DNA of 64,000 nt from Azospirillum brasilense. GTDB taxonomy: Bacteria; Pseudomonadota; Alphaproteobacteria; Azospirillales; Azospirillaceae. The position numbers were made by a program, and so were the translations under genes. Below are positions 35,450-44,418 of the stretch, piece after piece. The stretch lies in the NCBI RefSeq assembly GCF_005222205.1, contig NZ_CP032348.1, positions 337,001 to 401,000 on the forward strand, read 5' to 3'. The notes beneath the pieces were generated by a model. It did no database searches and had not been told where the DNA came from. It saw only the letters and a list, made by a program, of their open reading frames with translations. Every line of letters starts with the position of its first letter. Within the stretch, counting starts at the first letter, position 1.

Positions 35450-36349
35450 ATGCCGCAGGAGGTTCGTTGCGTCTGGCCCGCCCGGGCGCTCCTGGGCGAA
35501 GGCCCGCTGTGGGCGCCGGGGCAGGGCGCCGTCTTCTTCGTCGACATCCACGGATCGCGGATCCTGCGCTACGGGCTCGACGACGGGTCCCAAGCGGACT
35601 GGGCGCTGGAGGACGCCGCCTGCTGGCTGGTGGAGTGCGCCGATGGCGACGGCTTTATCGCCGGGCTGCGCTCGCGCCGGGTGGTCCGCTTGCGGTTGGA
35701 ACCGGGTCGCGTGGTGATCGCCGCAGAACTGGCGCGGATCGACCCCGACCGGCCGGGCAACCGGCTGAACGACGCCAAGGCCGACGCGCAGGGGCGCCTG
35801 TGGATCGGCAGCATGGACGACGGAGAGAAGACGCCGTCCGGCGCCTTCCACCGGCTCGACCCCGACGGTTCGATCGCGCGTGTGGACGAGGGCTACACCG
35901 TCGCCAACGGCCCGGCCCTGTCCCCGGACGGGCGGACACTCTACCACACCGACAGCGCGGCGCGGACGATCCACGCCTTCGATGTCGACGACGCGGGGCG
36001 GCTGTCCGGCAAGCGCGTCCACATCCGCTTCGCCGAGGCCGACGGCTATCCCGACGGCATGACCTGCGACGCCGAGGGCGGCCTGTGGGTCGCCCATTGG
36101 GACGGCGGGCGGGTCAGCCGCTTCCGGCCCGATGGCACGCTGGACCGAGCGATCGCGCTGCCGGTGTCGCGGGTCACCTCCTGTGTCTTCGCCGGCCCCG
36201 CCCTCGACCGGCTGTTCGTGACCACCGCGGCGCACGGCATCGGCCGCGACGGCCGCCCCGACGAACCGCTGGCCGGCGCGCTGTTCGAGTGCGATCCCGG
36301 TGGCGTACGCGGCCTGCCGCCCGGCCGCTTCGGGCGCCCGCCGGGCTGA
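35450..36349 (+). CDS. araB: SMP-30/gluconolactonase-family L-arabinolactonase
   Basis: Six-bladed propeller lactonase of 299 residues opening the lactone made by the sugar dehydrogenase. Metal ligands can be placed: Glu in LLGEGPLW, Asn in GNRLNDAKAD, and Asp in GYPDGMTCDAEGGLWVAHW; NGPALSPDGRTLYHTDS is also typical. The ATG at 35450 (MPQEVRCVW) has GGGGGAGG upstream; the frame extends to an earlier GTG but without a ribosome site. It is first in the rightward lactonase-dehydratase-dehydrogenase operon. Confidence 0.93.
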   Translation: MPQEVRCVWPARALLGEGPLWAPGQGAVFFVDIHGSRILRYGLDDGSQADWALEDAACWLVECADGDGFIAGLRSRRVVRLRLEPGRVVIAAELARIDPDRPGNRLNDAKADAQGRLWIGSMDDGEKTPSGAFHRLDPDGSIARVDEGYTVANGPALSPDGRTLYHTDSAARTIHAFDVDDAGRLSGKRVHIRFAEADGYPDGMTCDAEGGLWVAHWDGGRVSRFRPDGTLDRAIALPVSRVTSCVFAGPALDRLFVTTAAHGIGRDGRPDEPLAGALFECDPGGVRGLPPGRFGRPPG

Positions 36350-36409
36350 CCGGCTCCTCCGCAAACCGATCCGGCCCGCAAATCACCCGACAGAAGGACT
36401 CCAACGGCC

Positions 36410-37336
36410 ATGGCCTCCAGCGCCCGCCCCTACCGGGGAGTGTTCCCCGTCGTTCCCACCATCTTCACCGAGACGGGGGACCTCGACCTCGCCGGGCAGA
36501 CGCGCTGCGTCGATTTCATGATCGACGCCGGCTCCGACGGCCTGTGCATCCTCGCCAACTTCTCCGAGCAGTTCGTGCTGACCGACGCCGAGCGCGACGT
36601 GCTGATGGAGACCATCCTCGGCCACGTCGCCGGGCGGGTGCCGGTCATCGTCACCACCACCCATTTCAGCACCGCCGCCTGCGCCGCGCGCAGCCGCCGC
36701 GCCCAGGAGCTGGGGGCCGCCATGGTGATGGTCATGCCGCCCTACCACGGCGCCACCATCCGCGTGCCCGAGGCGGGCATCGTCGCGTTCTTCCAGCGGG
36801 TGTCCGACGCCATCGACATCCCGATCATGATCCAGGACGCCCCGGTCAGCGGCACCGCGCTGTCGGCGGAGCTGCTGGCCCGCATGGCGCGGGAGATCGC
36901 CAACGTCGCCTACTTCAAGGTCGAGGTGCCTCAGGCCGCCGCCAAGCTGCGCCGGCTGATCGAGCTGGGCGGCGACGCCATCGAAGGGCCGTGGGACGGC
37001 GAGGAGGCCATCACCCTGCTGGCCGACCTCGACGCCGGGGCCACCGGCGCCATGACGGGCGGCGGCTATCCCGACGGCATCCGCCAGATCATCGACCCGT
37101 TCCTGGCCGGCGACCGCGAGGCGGCGGTGGCGGCCTACGGGCGCTGGCTGCCGCTGATCAACCACGAGAACCGGCAATGCGGCCTCGCCACCGCCAAGAT
37201 CCTGATGAAGGAGGGCGGCATCATCGCCTGCGACGCCGTGCGCCACCCGCTGGCGGACCCGCACCCGGCCAGCCGCGCCGGCCTGCTCGACGCCGCCCGC
37301 CGCCTCGACCCGCTGGTCCTGCGCTGGGCGCGCTGA
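36410..37336 (+). CDS. araD: 2-keto-3-deoxy-L-arabonate dehydratase (DHDPS/NAL family)
   Basis: Class I aldolase-fold enzyme of 308 residues. The Schiff-base Lys is in NVAYFKVEVPQAAAK; GVFPVVPTIFTETGDLDL and ILANFSEQFVLTDAERDVL match the Azospirillum AraD group, and PPYHGATIRVPEAGI is another conserved block. It turns L-2-keto-3-deoxyarabonate into alpha-ketoglutaric semialdehyde. Within this family aldolases and dehydratases are hard to tell apart; the neighbouring semialdehyde dehydrogenase argues for dehydratase. For galactose, the same position would call for a KDGal aldolase. Confidence 0.9.
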   Translation: MASSARPYRGVFPVVPTIFTETGDLDLAGQTRCVDFMIDAGSDGLCILANFSEQFVLTDAERDVLMETILGHVAGRVPVIVTTTHFSTAACAARSRRAQELGAAMVMVMPPYHGATIRVPEAGIVAFFQRVSDAIDIPIMIQDAPVSGTALSAELLARMAREIANVAYFKVEVPQAAAKLRRLIELGGDAIEGPWDGEEAITLLADLDAGATGAMTGGGYPDGIRQIIDPFLAGDREAAVAAYGRWLPLINHENRQCGLATAKILMKEGGIIACDAVRHPLADPHPASRAGLLDAARRLDPLVLRWAR

Positions 37337-37370
37337 GGACGGCGCCACCCCTCGCCAAACCGGGAGACCC

Positions 37371-38954
37371 ATGATGACCATCACCGGCGAGATGCTGATC
37401 GGCGCCGAATGCCACCGCGGCTCCGACGGCGCGTTCCGCGCCGTCGATCCCGCCACCGGCGCGGAGCTGGAGCCGGTCTTCGGCGGCGGCGGGGCGGCGG
37501 AGGTCGAACGCGCCTGCGCGCTGGCCTGGGCCGCCTTCGACGCCTTCCGCGAGACCGGGCTGGAGGCGCGGGCCGCCTTGCTGGAGACCATCGCCGCGAA
37601 CATCCTCGACCTCGGCGACGATCTGATCCTCCGCGCCATGGCCGAGAGCGGCCTGCCGCGCCCCCGGCTGGAGGGAGAGCGCGGGCGCACCGTCGGCCAG
37701 CTCCGCCTATTCGCCGCGGTGGTGCGGGAGGGGAGCTGGATCGGCGCGCGCATCGACCCGGCCCAGCCGGAGCGCAAGCCGTTGCCGCGTCCCGACGTCC
37801 GGCAGCGCCACATCCCGCTCGGCCCGGTCGCGGTGTTCGGCGCGTCGAATTTTCCGCTGGCCTTCTCGGTGGCCGGGGGCGACACCGCGTCGGCGCTGGC
37901 CGCCGGCTGCCCTGTGGTGGTCAAGGGCCACTCCGCCCATCCCGGCACGTCGGAGCTGGTCGGCCGGGCCATCCAGGCGGCGGTGGCCTCCTGCGGATTG
38001 CCCGAGGGCGTCTTCTCGCTGCTGTTCGGCGTCGGCAACCCCATCGGAACGGCGCTGGTTTCCGACCCGCGCATCAAGGCGGTGGGCTTCACCGGCTCGC
38101 GCGGCGGCGGCTTGGCTTTGATGGAAGCGGCGGCCCGCCGGCCCGAACCGATCCCGGTCTATGCGGAGATGAGCAGCATCAACCCGGTCTTCCTGATGCC
38201 GGCGGCGCTCGCCGCGCGGGCGGAGGCGCTGGGCAAGGGCTTCGTGGCCTCGCTGACCATGGGCGCCGGCCAGTTCTGCACCAACCCCGGCATCCTGCTG
38301 GGCGTCGACGGGCCGGACCTCGACCGCTTCCTGGCCACCGCGGTGGATGCGCTGGGCGGCAGCGCCGCCTCGACCATGCTGACCCCGGCCATCCAGGCCG
38401 CCTACGATTCGGGGGTGGCGCGGCTGTCCGGCAGCGCCGCCGTGGCGACGCTCGCCCGCGGGCTGGCCTGTTCCGGCCCCAACCAGGCGCAAGCGGCTTT
38501 GTTCGGCACGACGGCCGACGCCTTTCTCGCCGACCCGGCTCTGCAGGACGAGGTGTTCGGGGCGGCGTCGCTGCTGATCCGTTGCCCGGACGTCGCGGCG
38601 ATGCGGACCGTCGCCGAGCGGCTGGAGGGCCAGCTCACCGCGACCGTGCAGATGGAGCCGGCGGACGGCGCCGCCGTGGCCGCGCTGCTGCCCACGCTGG
38701 AGCGCAAGGCGGGCCGCATTCTGGCCAATGGCTGGCCGACCGGGGTGGAGGTCTGCCACGCCATGGTGCATGGCGGGCCCTTCCCGGCGACCTCGGACAG
38801 CCGGACCACCTCGGTCGGCACCTTGGCGATCCGGCGCTTTCTGCGCCCGGTCTGCTACCAGGACATTCCCGCCGCCCTGCTGCCGGAGGCGCTGCGCGAC
38901 GGCAACCCGCTCGGCCTGTGGCGGCGGATTGACGGCGTGCCGGGACAGGAGTGA
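37371..38954 (+). CDS. araE: Alpha-ketoglutaric semialdehyde dehydrogenase
   Basis: NAD(P)-dependent aldehyde dehydrogenase of 527 residues making 2-oxoglutarate. Cofactor and active-site motifs are VFGASNFPLAFSVAGGDTAS, FTGSRGGG, Glu in VYAEMSSINPVF and catalytic Cys in GAGQFCTNPGILL. The length and the SNFPLAFSVAGGDT motif are those of the longer KGSADH types described in A. brasilense (the glucarate/hydroxyproline-linked types) rather than of the shorter arabinose AraE of about 480 residues. The araE symbol is therefore by pathway position. It is 34 bases after the dehydratase gene. Confidence 0.9.
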   Translation: MMTITGEMLIGAECHRGSDGAFRAVDPATGAELEPVFGGGGAAEVERACALAWAAFDAFRETGLEARAALLETIAANILDLGDDLILRAMAESGLPRPRLEGERGRTVGQLRLFAAVVREGSWIGARIDPAQPERKPLPRPDVRQRHIPLGPVAVFGASNFPLAFSVAGGDTASALAAGCPVVVKGHSAHPGTSELVGRAIQAAVASCGLPEGVFSLLFGVGNPIGTALVSDPRIKAVGFTGSRGGGLALMEAAARRPEPIPVYAEMSSINPVFLMPAALAARAEALGKGFVASLTMGAGQFCTNPGILLGVDGPDLDRFLATAVDALGGSAASTMLTPAIQAAYDSGVARLSGSAAVATLARGLACSGPNQAQAALFGTTADAFLADPALQDEVFGAASLLIRCPDVAAMRTVAERLEGQLTATVQMEPADGAAVAALLPTLERKAGRILANGWPTGVEVCHAMVHGGPFPATSDSRTTSVGTLAIRRFLRPVCYQDIPAALLPEALRDGNPLGLWRRIDGVPGQE

Positions 38955-39019
38955 GGGAAGGACCGGCAACGCTTTGCCCGCACCGGGCGATCATGCCGGT
39001 TTCGGTATCGCTTCGGTCG

Positions 39020-39059
39020 ATAATCGTATTGGACAGATATGGTTTTCGACGCCTAATGT
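39020..39059 (+). promoter_or_regulatory. Promoter of second sugar ABC operon with presumed GbpR box
   Basis: ATAATCGTATTGGACAGATA at 39020-39039 with TTGGAC (39029-39034) and TAATGT (39054-39059), 19-base spacer. ATAATCGTATT-GACAG-TATGGTTTT is shared with the sbpA promoter on the other side of the locus. Confidence 0.65.
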
Positions 39060-39146
39060 TGGCTCAACGAACAGATGCGAGCGGGCACAGGCGGGTCGCC
39101 GGGGCTGCCCGGATCGATGACAAGACACCCAGGGGAGTGAAACGGT

Positions 39147-40112
39147 ATGTCCAGGACATGGCTGATCTCCGCCGCTGCCGCCGCGGCCTTGTTGATCGGG
39201 CTCGGCGGTGCGCAGGCCGCCGACAAGAAGCTGGTGGTCGGCTTCTCGCAGATCGGCTCGGAATCGGGCTGGCGCGCCGCCGAGACCAAGACCGCCAAGA
39301 CGGAGGCGGAGAAGCGCGGGATCGACCTGAAGATCTCCGACGCCCAGCAGAAGCAGGAGAACCAGATCAAGGCCGTGCGCTCCTTCGTCGCCCAGGGCGT
39401 GGACGCCATCTTCATCGCCCCCGTGGTGGCGACCGGCTGGGATTCGGTGCTGAAGGAGGCCAAGGAGGCGAAGATCCCCGTCGTCCTGCTCGACCGCCAG
39501 ATCGAGACCAGGGACCCCGGCCTCTACATGACCGCCGTCACCTCCGACACGGTGCTTGAGGGCCGGGTCGCCGGCGAGTGGCTGGCCAAGCAGACCGGCG
39601 GCACCTGCAACGTGGTCGAACTGCAGGGCACCGTCGGCTCCTCCCCCGCCATCAACCGCAAGAAGGGCTTCGACGAGGTCGTCGCCAAGAATCCCGGCAT
39701 GAAGATCATCCGCACCCAGTCCGGTGACTTCACCCGCGCCAAGGGCAAGGAGGTGATGGAGAGCTTCATCAAGGCGGAGAACGGCGGCAAGGGCATCTGC
39801 GCGGTCTACGCCCACAACGACGACATGGCGGTCGGCGCCATCCAGGCGATCAAGGAGGCCGGCTTGAAGCCGGGCAAGGACATCCTGGTCGTGTCCATCG
39901 ACGGCGTGCCCGACATCTTCAAGGCGATGGCCGACGGCGAGGCGAACGCGACCGTGGAGCTGACGCCGAACATGGCCGGTCCGGCCTTCGACGCGCTGAT
40001 CGCCTTCAAGAAGGACGGCAAGGCGCCGCCGAAGTGGATCCAGACGGAATCGGCGCTGTTCACCCCCGACACCGCCAAGGCCGAGTACGAACGCCGCAAG
40101 GACGCCTACTGA
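39147..40112 (+). CDS. ytfQ: Sugar ABC transporter binding protein (YtfQ type)
   Basis: Periplasmic binding protein of 321 residues. Signal peptide LISAAAAAALLIGLGGAQAA precedes DKKLVVGFSQIGSESGWR. The pattern IKAVRSFVAQGVDAIFIAPV, LLDRQIETRDPGLYMT and VELQGTVGSSPAINRKKGF is that of YtfQ, which binds galactofuranose in E. coli. It leads the ytfQ-ytfR-ytfT-yjfF operon. With the upstream box shared with sbpA, it likely imports arabinose or galactose, possibly in furanose form. Confidence 0.94.
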   Translation: MSRTWLISAAAAAALLIGLGGAQAADKKLVVGFSQIGSESGWRAAETKTAKTEAEKRGIDLKISDAQQKQENQIKAVRSFVAQGVDAIFIAPVVATGWDSVLKEAKEAKIPVVLLDRQIETRDPGLYMTAVTSDTVLEGRVAGEWLAKQTGGTCNVVELQGTVGSSPAINRKKGFDEVVAKNPGMKIIRTQSGDFTRAKGKEVMESFIKAENGGKGICAVYAHNDDMAVGAIQAIKEAGLKPGKDILVVSIDGVPDIFKAMADGEANATVELTPNMAGPAFDALIAFKKDGKAPPKWIQTESALFTPDTAKAEYERRKDAY

Positions 40113-40150
40113 CCCGGCCGTCCCACGGCACCGCCGGCGAGGCCCCCCGC

Positions 40151-41704
40151 ATGACGGACCCCACCCCCACCGCGTCCCCGCCGCTGCTGGCGATCCGCGG
40201 CCTGTCCAAGGCCTTCCTGGGCGTCCAGGCGCTCGACGGCGTGGATTTCACCGTGCGCCACGGCGAGATCCATGCGCTGCTCGGCGAAAACGGCGCCGGC
40301 AAGTCGACGCTGATCAAGACGCTGACCGGCGTCTACCAGCGCGACGCCGGCACCGTAACGCTGGAGGGGCGGGCGATCGCCCCCCGCGGCGTGGAGGAGG
40401 CGCAGCGCCTGCACATCGGCACCGTCTACCAGGAGGTGAACCTGCTGCCGAACCTGTCGGTGGTGGAGAACCTGTTCCTCGGCCGGCAGCCCATGCGCTT
40501 CGGTCTGGTCGACCGCGGCGCCATGCGGCGGCGGGCGCGGGCGGTGCTGATCCCCTACGGCCTGTCCCTCGACGTGACGGCGCCGCTCGGCCGCTTCTCG
40601 GTGGCGACGCAGCAGATCGTCGCCATCGCCCGCGCGGTGGACATGTCGGCCAAGGTGCTGATCCTCGACGAGCCGACCGCCAGCCTGGACGCGCAGGAGG
40701 TGGCGGTCCTCTTCAAGGTGATGCGGACCCTGCGCTCGCGCGGGATCGGCATCGTCTTCGTCACCCATTTCCTCGATCAGGTCTATGCGCTGTGCGACCG
40801 CATCACCGTGCTGCGCAACGGCCGCCTGGTCGGGGAGCGGCGCACCGCCGAGCTGCCGCGCCTCGACCTCGTCGCCATGATGCTGGGGCGGGAGCTGGAG
40901 GCGGCGGCCCACCGCATCGCCCCGCCGGACGATGAGGGGGATGAGGACGCCCGGCCGCCGCTGGTCCGCTTCCGCGGCTACGGCAAGGCGCGCAGCGTCG
41001 AGCCCTTCGACCTCGCCATCCGCCCCGGCGAAGTGGTGGGGCTCGCCGGGCTGCTCGGCTCCGGCCGGACGGAGACGGCGCGGCTGGTCTTCGGCATGGA
41101 CCGCGCCGACCGGGGCGAGGTGGCGGTGGACGGCCAAGCGGTGCGGCTGCGCGGGCCGCGCGACGCCATCCGGCTCGGCTTCGGCTTCTGCCCGGAGGAC
41201 CGCAAGAAGGAGGGCATCGTCGGCGCGCTGTCGGTGCGCGAGAACATCATCCTGGCGCTCCAGGCGCGGCAGGGCTGGCTGAGGCCGATCCCGCGCCGCC
41301 GTCAGGAGGAGATCGCCGACCGCTTCATCCGGCTGCTCGACATCCGCACGCCGCACGCGGAGCAGCCGATCCAGCTCCTGTCCGGCGGCAACCAGCAGAA
41401 GGCGCTGCTGGCCCGCTGGCTGGCGACCGAGCCGCGCCTGCTGATCCTCGACGAGCCGACGCGCGGCATCGACGTGGGCGCCCACGCCGAGATCATCCGC
41501 CTGATCGAGCGGCTATGCGCCGACGGCATGGCCCTTCTGGTCGTCTCGTCCGAGCTGGAGGAGATCGTCGCCTACAGCCGCCGCGTCGTCGTGCTGCGCG
41601 ACCGCCGCCATGTCGCGGAGCTGAGGGGAGGGGAGGTCGCCGTGGACCGCATCGTCGCCGCCATCGCGTCGGAACCGGCCGTGGCCGGGGAGCCGCGCCC
41701 ATGA
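40151..41704 (+). CDS. ytfR: Sugar ABC transporter ATP-binding protein (YtfR type)
   Basis: Tandem ATPase of 517 residues. Domain 1 has Walker A GENGAGKST, FSVATQQIVAIARAV and LILDEPTASLD. Domain 2 has GLLGSGRTETARL, LSGGNQQKALLARWL and LILDEPTRGIDVGAH. The ATG at 40151 follows the binding-protein stop by 38 bases. It powers the YtfT/YjfF permease pair. The stop overlaps the next start as ATGA. Confidence 0.94.
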   Translation: MTDPTPTASPPLLAIRGLSKAFLGVQALDGVDFTVRHGEIHALLGENGAGKSTLIKTLTGVYQRDAGTVTLEGRAIAPRGVEEAQRLHIGTVYQEVNLLPNLSVVENLFLGRQPMRFGLVDRGAMRRRARAVLIPYGLSLDVTAPLGRFSVATQQIVAIARAVDMSAKVLILDEPTASLDAQEVAVLFKVMRTLRSRGIGIVFVTHFLDQVYALCDRITVLRNGRLVGERRTAELPRLDLVAMMLGRELEAAAHRIAPPDDEGDEDARPPLVRFRGYGKARSVEPFDLAIRPGEVVGLAGLLGSGRTETARLVFGMDRADRGEVAVDGQAVRLRGPRDAIRLGFGFCPEDRKKEGIVGALSVRENIILALQARQGWLRPIPRRRQEEIADRFIRLLDIRTPHAEQPIQLLSGGNQQKALLARWLATEPRLLILDEPTRGIDVGAHAEIIRLIERLCADGMALLVVSSELEEIVAYSRRVVVLRDRRHVAELRGGEVAVDRIVAAIASEPAVAGEPRP

Positions 41705-42765
41705 CGCGGCCGGCCCCCGGCCCGTCGCGCAACCTGCCGCAATACGGCGCGCTGGCCGCCGTGCTGCTGGCCAACTGGCTGCTCTTCCCCGATTTCTTTT
41801 CCATCCGGCTGCAGGACGGCCGGCTGTTCGGCAGCCTGATCGACGTGCTGAACCGCGGCGCCCCGGTGGCGCTGCTCGCCATCGGCATGACCATGGTCAT
41901 CGCCACCCGCGGCGTCGACCTGTCGGTGGGCGCGGTGATGGCGATCTCCGGCGCGGTCGCCGCCACCCTGACCCAAGCGGGCTGGGGGCTCGCCCCGGTG
42001 CTGGCGGCATCGCTGGCGGCCGGCCTGCTCTGCGGCCTGTGGAACGGGCTTCTGGTGGCGGTCCTGCGCATCCAGCCGATCGTTGCCACCCTGATCCTGA
42101 TGGTCGCCGGCCGCGGCATCGCCCAACTGGTCACCGAGGGGCAGATCGTCACCTTCACCAGCCCCGGCCTCGCCTTCATCGGCAGCGGGTCCTTCCTGAC
42201 GGTGCCGATGCCGGTGGTCATCACCGCCGTCCTGCTGGGGGTGACCGCGCTGCTGGTCCGGATGACCGCGCTGGGGCTGATGATCGAGGCGGTCGGGGTC
42301 AACCGGCTGTCCAGCGCCGGGGCTGGCGTCAACACGCCGGTCGTGCTGATCGCCGTCTATGTCTGGTGCGGCCTGTGCGCCTCGGTCGCCGGTCTGGTGG
42401 TCGCCGCCGACATCCGCGGCGCCGACGCCAACAACGCCGGCCTGTGGCTGGAGCTGGACGCCATCCTGGCGGTGGTGGTCGGCGGCACCTCCCTGCTCGG
42501 CGGGCGGTTCGGGCTGCTGCTGTCGGTGGTGGGCGCGCTGACCATCCAAGCGATGAACACGGGCATCCTGCTGAGCGGCTTCAAGCCGGAGTTCAACCTG
42601 ATCGTCAAGGCGGGCGTCCTGATGGTGGTCCTGCTGCTGCAGTCGCCGACCCTGACGCTGTTCCTGCCTCGCCCGGCCGGCCACCGGCCCGCCCAGCCGC
42701 CGGTCCGGCCGCCGACACCGCCACGGGCCAAGCCCGAGAGCCCAAGCCCGAGCGCGGGAGCGTGA
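41701..42765 (+). CDS. ytfT: Sugar ABC transporter permease (YtfT type)
   Basis: Inner-membrane permease of 354 residues with about ten helices. ATRGVDLSVGAVMAISGAVA is the family signature; VVVGGTSLLGGRFG comes later. The C-terminal tail is Pro-rich (RPAQPPVRPPTPPRAKPES is close to its form) and likely cytoplasmic and disordered, longer than in the E. coli protein. It is the first of two non-identical permeases, as in ytfT/yjfF. Confidence 0.93.
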   Translation: MTRPAPGPSRNLPQYGALAAVLLANWLLFPDFFSIRLQDGRLFGSLIDVLNRGAPVALLAIGMTMVIATRGVDLSVGAVMAISGAVAATLTQAGWGLAPVLAASLAAGLLCGLWNGLLVAVLRIQPIVATLILMVAGRGIAQLVTEGQIVTFTSPGLAFIGSGSFLTVPMPVVITAVLLGVTALLVRMTALGLMIEAVGVNRLSSAGAGVNTPVVLIAVYVWCGLCASVAGLVVAADIRGADANNAGLWLELDAILAVVVGGTSLLGGRFGLLLSVVGALTIQAMNTGILLSGFKPEFNLIVKAGVLMVVLLLQSPTLTLFLPRPAGHRPAQPPVRPPTPPRAKPESPSPSAGA

Positions 42766-42769
42766 CGCC

Positions 42770-43747
42770 ATGATCCACCGCTTCCTTCCCCTGCTGGTGA
42801 CCAGCGCCGTCCTGGTGGTCGGCTTCCTGCTCTGCGCCGCGCAGTTCCCCAACTTCGCCTCGCTGCGGGTCGTCGGCAACCTGCTGACCGACAACGCCTT
42901 TCTCGGCATCACCGCGGTCGGCATGACCTTCGTGATCCTGTCGGGCGGCATCGACCTGTCGGTGGGGGCGGTGATCGGCTTCACCACCGTGCTGCTGGCC
43001 GTGCTGATCGAACAGGGCGGCTGGCACCCCTTCTCCGCCTTCGCCGTGGCGCTGGCGGTGGCCGGCGGCTTCGGCGCGGCGATGGGCGCCGTGATCCACG
43101 TCTTCCAGATGCCGCCCTTCATCGTCACGCTGGCCGGCATGTTCGTCGCCCGCGGCCTCGGCTTCGTGCTGAGCACCGATTCCATTCCGATCAACCACCC
43201 GCTCTACGCCGAGCTGGGCGATCTGGCGCTGCGCTTCGACGGCGGGGGCAAGCTGACGCTGCCGGCGCTGCTGATGCTGGGGGTGGTCGTCGCCGCGGTG
43301 GTCTGCGCCCATTGGACGCGCTTCGGCGCCAACCTCTACGCGCTGGGCGGCAACCGGCAGTCGGCGGAGCTGATGGGCGTGCCGGTGGGGCGCACCACGG
43401 TGGCGGTCTACGCCCTCTCGGGGCTGCTCGCCGGGCTGGCGGGGATCGTCTTTTCGCTCTACACCGGGGCCGGCTATTCGCTGGCGGCGACGGGGGTGGA
43501 ACTGGACACCATCACCGCGGTGGTGATCGGGGGCACCCAACTGACCGGCGGCTACGGCTACGTGATCGGCACCTTCATCGGCGTGCTGATCCAGGGACTG
43601 ATCCAGACCTACATCACCTTCGACGGCAGCCTCAGCAGCTGGTGGACGAAGATCGCCATCGGCGTCCTGCTGTTCGTCTTCATCCTGCTGCAGAAGGGCC
43701 TGCTGGCGGTCTGGACCGGCCGCGGCGGCGCCCCGGCGGAGGCGTAG
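42770..43747 (+). CDS. yjfF: Sugar ABC transporter permease (YjfF type)
   Basis: Second permease of the importer, 325 residues. LSGGIDLSVGAVIGFTTVLL and VVIGGTQLTGGYGYVIGTFI are typical YjfF blocks; about ten hydrophobic helices. It starts four bases after ytfT. The convergent pth gene begins six bases after its stop, so termination must rely on sequence within these ends. Confidence 0.94.
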   Translation: MIHRFLPLLVTSAVLVVGFLLCAAQFPNFASLRVVGNLLTDNAFLGITAVGMTFVILSGGIDLSVGAVIGFTTVLLAVLIEQGGWHPFSAFAVALAVAGGFGAAMGAVIHVFQMPPFIVTLAGMFVARGLGFVLSTDSIPINHPLYAELGDLALRFDGGGKLTLPALLMLGVVVAAVVCAHWTRFGANLYALGGNRQSAELMGVPVGRTTVAVYALSGLLAGLAGIVFSLYTGAGYSLAATGVELDTITAVVIGGTQLTGGYGYVIGTFIGVLIQGLIQTYITFDGSLSSWWTKIAIGVLLFVFILLQKGLLAVWTGRGGAPAEA

Positions 43748-43753
43748 TCCCGT

Positions 43754-44329
43754 TTACTTGGCGGGTGCGGTCGCCAGGGTGACCTTGTTCATGAAGTTCT
43801 CCGCCTGCCCCTTCACGACCAGCGGGAAGGCGTCGGCGACGGCGTCGATCAGCGGGTCGAGCCAGCTCTGCTCGGCCTTGGCGAAGTCGTGCAGCACATA
43901 GCCGCTGACCCGGTCCTTGTCGCCCGGATGCCCGATGCCCAGGCGGATGCGCCAATACTCCTTGCCGAGATGCGCGTCGATGGAGCGCAGGCCGTTGTGC
44001 CCGCCATGCCCGCCGCCCTTCTTCACCCGGAGCTTGCCGGGCGGCAGGTCCAGCTCGTCATGGATGACGACGACGTCCTCGGGCTTCAGCTTGAAGAACT
44101 GGACGGCCGCGGTGACCGATTGGCCGGACAGGTTCATGAACGTCAGCGGCTCCAGCGCGATCACCTTTTCGCCGCCGATCGTGCCCTCGGCGGTCTGGCC
44201 CTGGAAGCGCTTGCGCCAAGGGCCGAAGCCGTGGCGGCGGGCGATCTCCTCCACCGCCATGAAGCCGATGTTGTGCCGGTTGCGCGCGTATTCGGCGCCA
44301 GGGTTGCCCAATCCCACCAGCAGCAGCAT
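43754..44329 (-). CDS. pth: Peptidyl-tRNA hydrolase
   Basis: Enzyme of 191 residues that frees tRNA from peptidyl-tRNA. Active-site residues are visible: Asn in GLGNPGAEYARNRHNIGF with the catalytic His in NRHNIGF, Asn in FMNLSG, and Asp in VIHDELDLPPGK; GGGHGGHNGLRSID is the conserved loop. Standard length. It follows rplY, with a hairpin in the 89-base gap, in the usual prs-rplY-pth order of alphaproteobacteria. Confidence 0.98.
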   Translation of the reverse strand: MLLLVGLGNPGAEYARNRHNIGFMAVEEIARRHGFGPWRKRFQGQTAEGTIGGEKVIALEPLTFMNLSGQSVTAAVQFFKLKPEDVVVIHDELDLPPGKLRVKKGGGHGGHNGLRSIDAHLGKEYWRIRLGIGHPGDKDRVSGYVLHDFAKAEQSWLDPLIDAVADAFPLVVKGQAENFMNKVTLATAPAK

Positions 44330-44374
44330 GGCGCATTCTCCTCACTTCGAAACAGCGTAAGCCGGAAACGAAAC

Positions 44375-44394
44375 AGGGGGCCGAAGCCCCCTGT
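44375..44394. terminator. Hairpin between rplY and pth
   Basis: CAGGGGGC-CGAA-GCCCCCTG, a strong stem without a clear T-run on either side. It may attenuate read-through from rplY into pth or stabilise the rplY mRNA end. Confidence 0.5.
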
Positions 44395-44418
44395 CGCAAC
44401 CCCAAAGGCGGCTTCCGA

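Noticed and set aside
37409..38932. Long second-frame open stretch over the aldehyde dehydrogenase gene
   Set aside because: Arg/Gly/Ala-rich shadow of the real gene; no domain.
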